From contig WFYK01000198.1 of assembly GCA_015490105.1 (NCBI GenBank), positions 1 through 6,057 of the forward strand: a stretch of 6,057 nt of DNA. Reading direction: 5' to 3'. This DNA comes from Aquificaceae bacterium (GTDB taxonomy: Bacteria; Aquificota; Aquificia; Aquificales; Aquificaceae). This document shows, in pieces, positions 5,692 through 6,057 of this stretch (position 1 is its first letter; each line of letters starts with the position of its first letter). The notes below the pieces were generated by a model that did not search any database, was not told the DNA's origin, and saw only the letters and a list, made by a program, of their open reading frames with translations. Both the position numbers and the translations under genes were made by a program.

Positions 5692-5705
5692 AATAGGGCT
5701 GTGAA

Positions 5706-6057
5706 ATGCTTTTGCGTTTTGCCGGCGGGGTGCTCGCACTTGGCGGACTTGCTTTTGGCTTTGTAGACAGTGACCTTGACGGGGTTGAAGATTCAAAGGA
5801 TCAGTGTCCCAACACGCCTATACTCGAGCTCGTAGACGAGAGGGGTTGTCCTATAAAGGAGGTTATAAAACCCAAAGTCCACTTTTATCTGAGAGTAGGA
5901 GGAGGTTACATAAAGGACAAAAGGGAGGAAAGAACGTTCAGTTCCCTTTCTGTTGCTTTCTCTTGGAAAAAACTGTATATGTCCTTCTCCAGTAGATACT
6001 ACATTTCGAGCAAGCTATACGGATCAGGGATGGGGAACAGCTACCTGTTTGGTGGCC
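5706..6057 (+). CDS. Putative outer-membrane beta-barrel protein with N-terminal thrombospondin type-3 motif (3' end outside window)
   Basis: The frame is open from ATG 5706 to the window end (117 codons). Residues 1-18 are a signal peptide (MLLRFAGGVLALGGLAFG). Residues 20-38 match a thrombospondin type-3 calcium-binding repeat (VDSDLDGVEDSKDQCPNTP, with Asp21, Asp23, Asp25, Asp29 and Asp32). It is followed by VDERGCP, as in the linker of many OmpA-family porins; Cys34 and Cys48 could pair. From about residue 57 the sequence turns into alternating aromatic/polar strands rich in Gly, Ser and Tyr (HFYLRVGGGYI, LYMSFSSRYYISSKL), suggesting the first strands of a barrel. In ordinary OmpA-like proteins the motif follows the barrel; here it precedes it. 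AGGG at 5695-5698, seven bases before the ATG, is a plausible ribosome binding site. The start also fits the signal peptide. The function is not known and the remaining domains lie beyond the window. Confidence 0.75.
   Translation, partial: MLLRFAGGVLALGGLAFGFVDSDLDGVEDSKDQCPNTPILELVDERGCPIKEVIKPKVHFYLRVGGGYIKDKREERTFSSLSVAFSWKKLYMSFSSRYYISSKLYGSGMGNSYLFGG

Noticed and set aside
5239..5796. A 185-codon minus-strand open frame opposite the acidic protein and the start of the barrel gene
   Set aside because: The antisense of Glu codons GAA/GAG reads TTC/CTC, so stops are rare. The Phe/Leu/Pro-rich product is a by-product, whereas the plus-strand genes have signal peptides.
5804..5995. A 63-codon plus-strand open frame within the barrel gene
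   Set aside because: It is out of frame with the longer open frame from 5706, which has a signal peptide and a recognisable calcium-binding motif.

Overview
The window looks like chromosomal DNA of a thermophilic bacterium, most likely a member of the Aquificota (Aquifex/Hydrogenobacter type). This rests on three things: proteins very rich in Glu, Lys, Arg and Ile; heavy use of ATA (Ile) and AGG/AGA (Arg) codons; and a carbamoyl-phosphate synthase large subunit present only as its C-terminal half, an arrangement known from Aquifex. The species cannot be fixed from the sequence alone. No tRNA, rRNA, CRISPR array, insertion sequence or phage gene is visible.

Bases 1-3566 hold one tightly packed plus-strand gene run: the 3' part of ilvB (acetohydroxyacid synthase catalytic subunit), ilvN/ilvH (its ACT-domain regulatory subunit), a small TPR protein, folP (dihydropteroate synthase with an extra N-terminal domain of about 115 residues) and cdaA (membrane diadenylate cyclase). 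Gaps are 13 and 22 bp and overlaps are 4 and 11 bp, so this is probably one operon with translational coupling. It mixes branched-chain amino acid synthesis, folate synthesis and c-di-AMP signalling.

Bases 3563-5155, minus strand, encode the C-terminal half of the carbamoyl-phosphate synthase large subunit. It meets cdaA tail to tail with a 4-bp stop-codon overlap. Two mutually exclusive hairpins lie just past the cdaA stop. The gene starts at GTG, and a perfect TATAAT box predicts an almost leaderless mRNA.

Bases 5156-5223 are a 68-bp divergent promoter region with two similar 13-bp quasi-palindromes that look like operators, one against each gene start.

Bases 5224-6057, plus strand, form a cell-envelope pair. 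The first gene encodes an exported, extremely Glu/Arg-rich, probably all-helical protein. Fourteen bases later a second gene runs off the window end; it has a signal peptide, a thrombospondin type-3-like calcium-binding motif and then sequence that looks like an outer-membrane beta-barrel.

The core genes are familiar families. The less ordinary parts are the divergent regulatory region, the two envelope proteins, the FolP N-terminal extension and the overlapping convergent gene ends.
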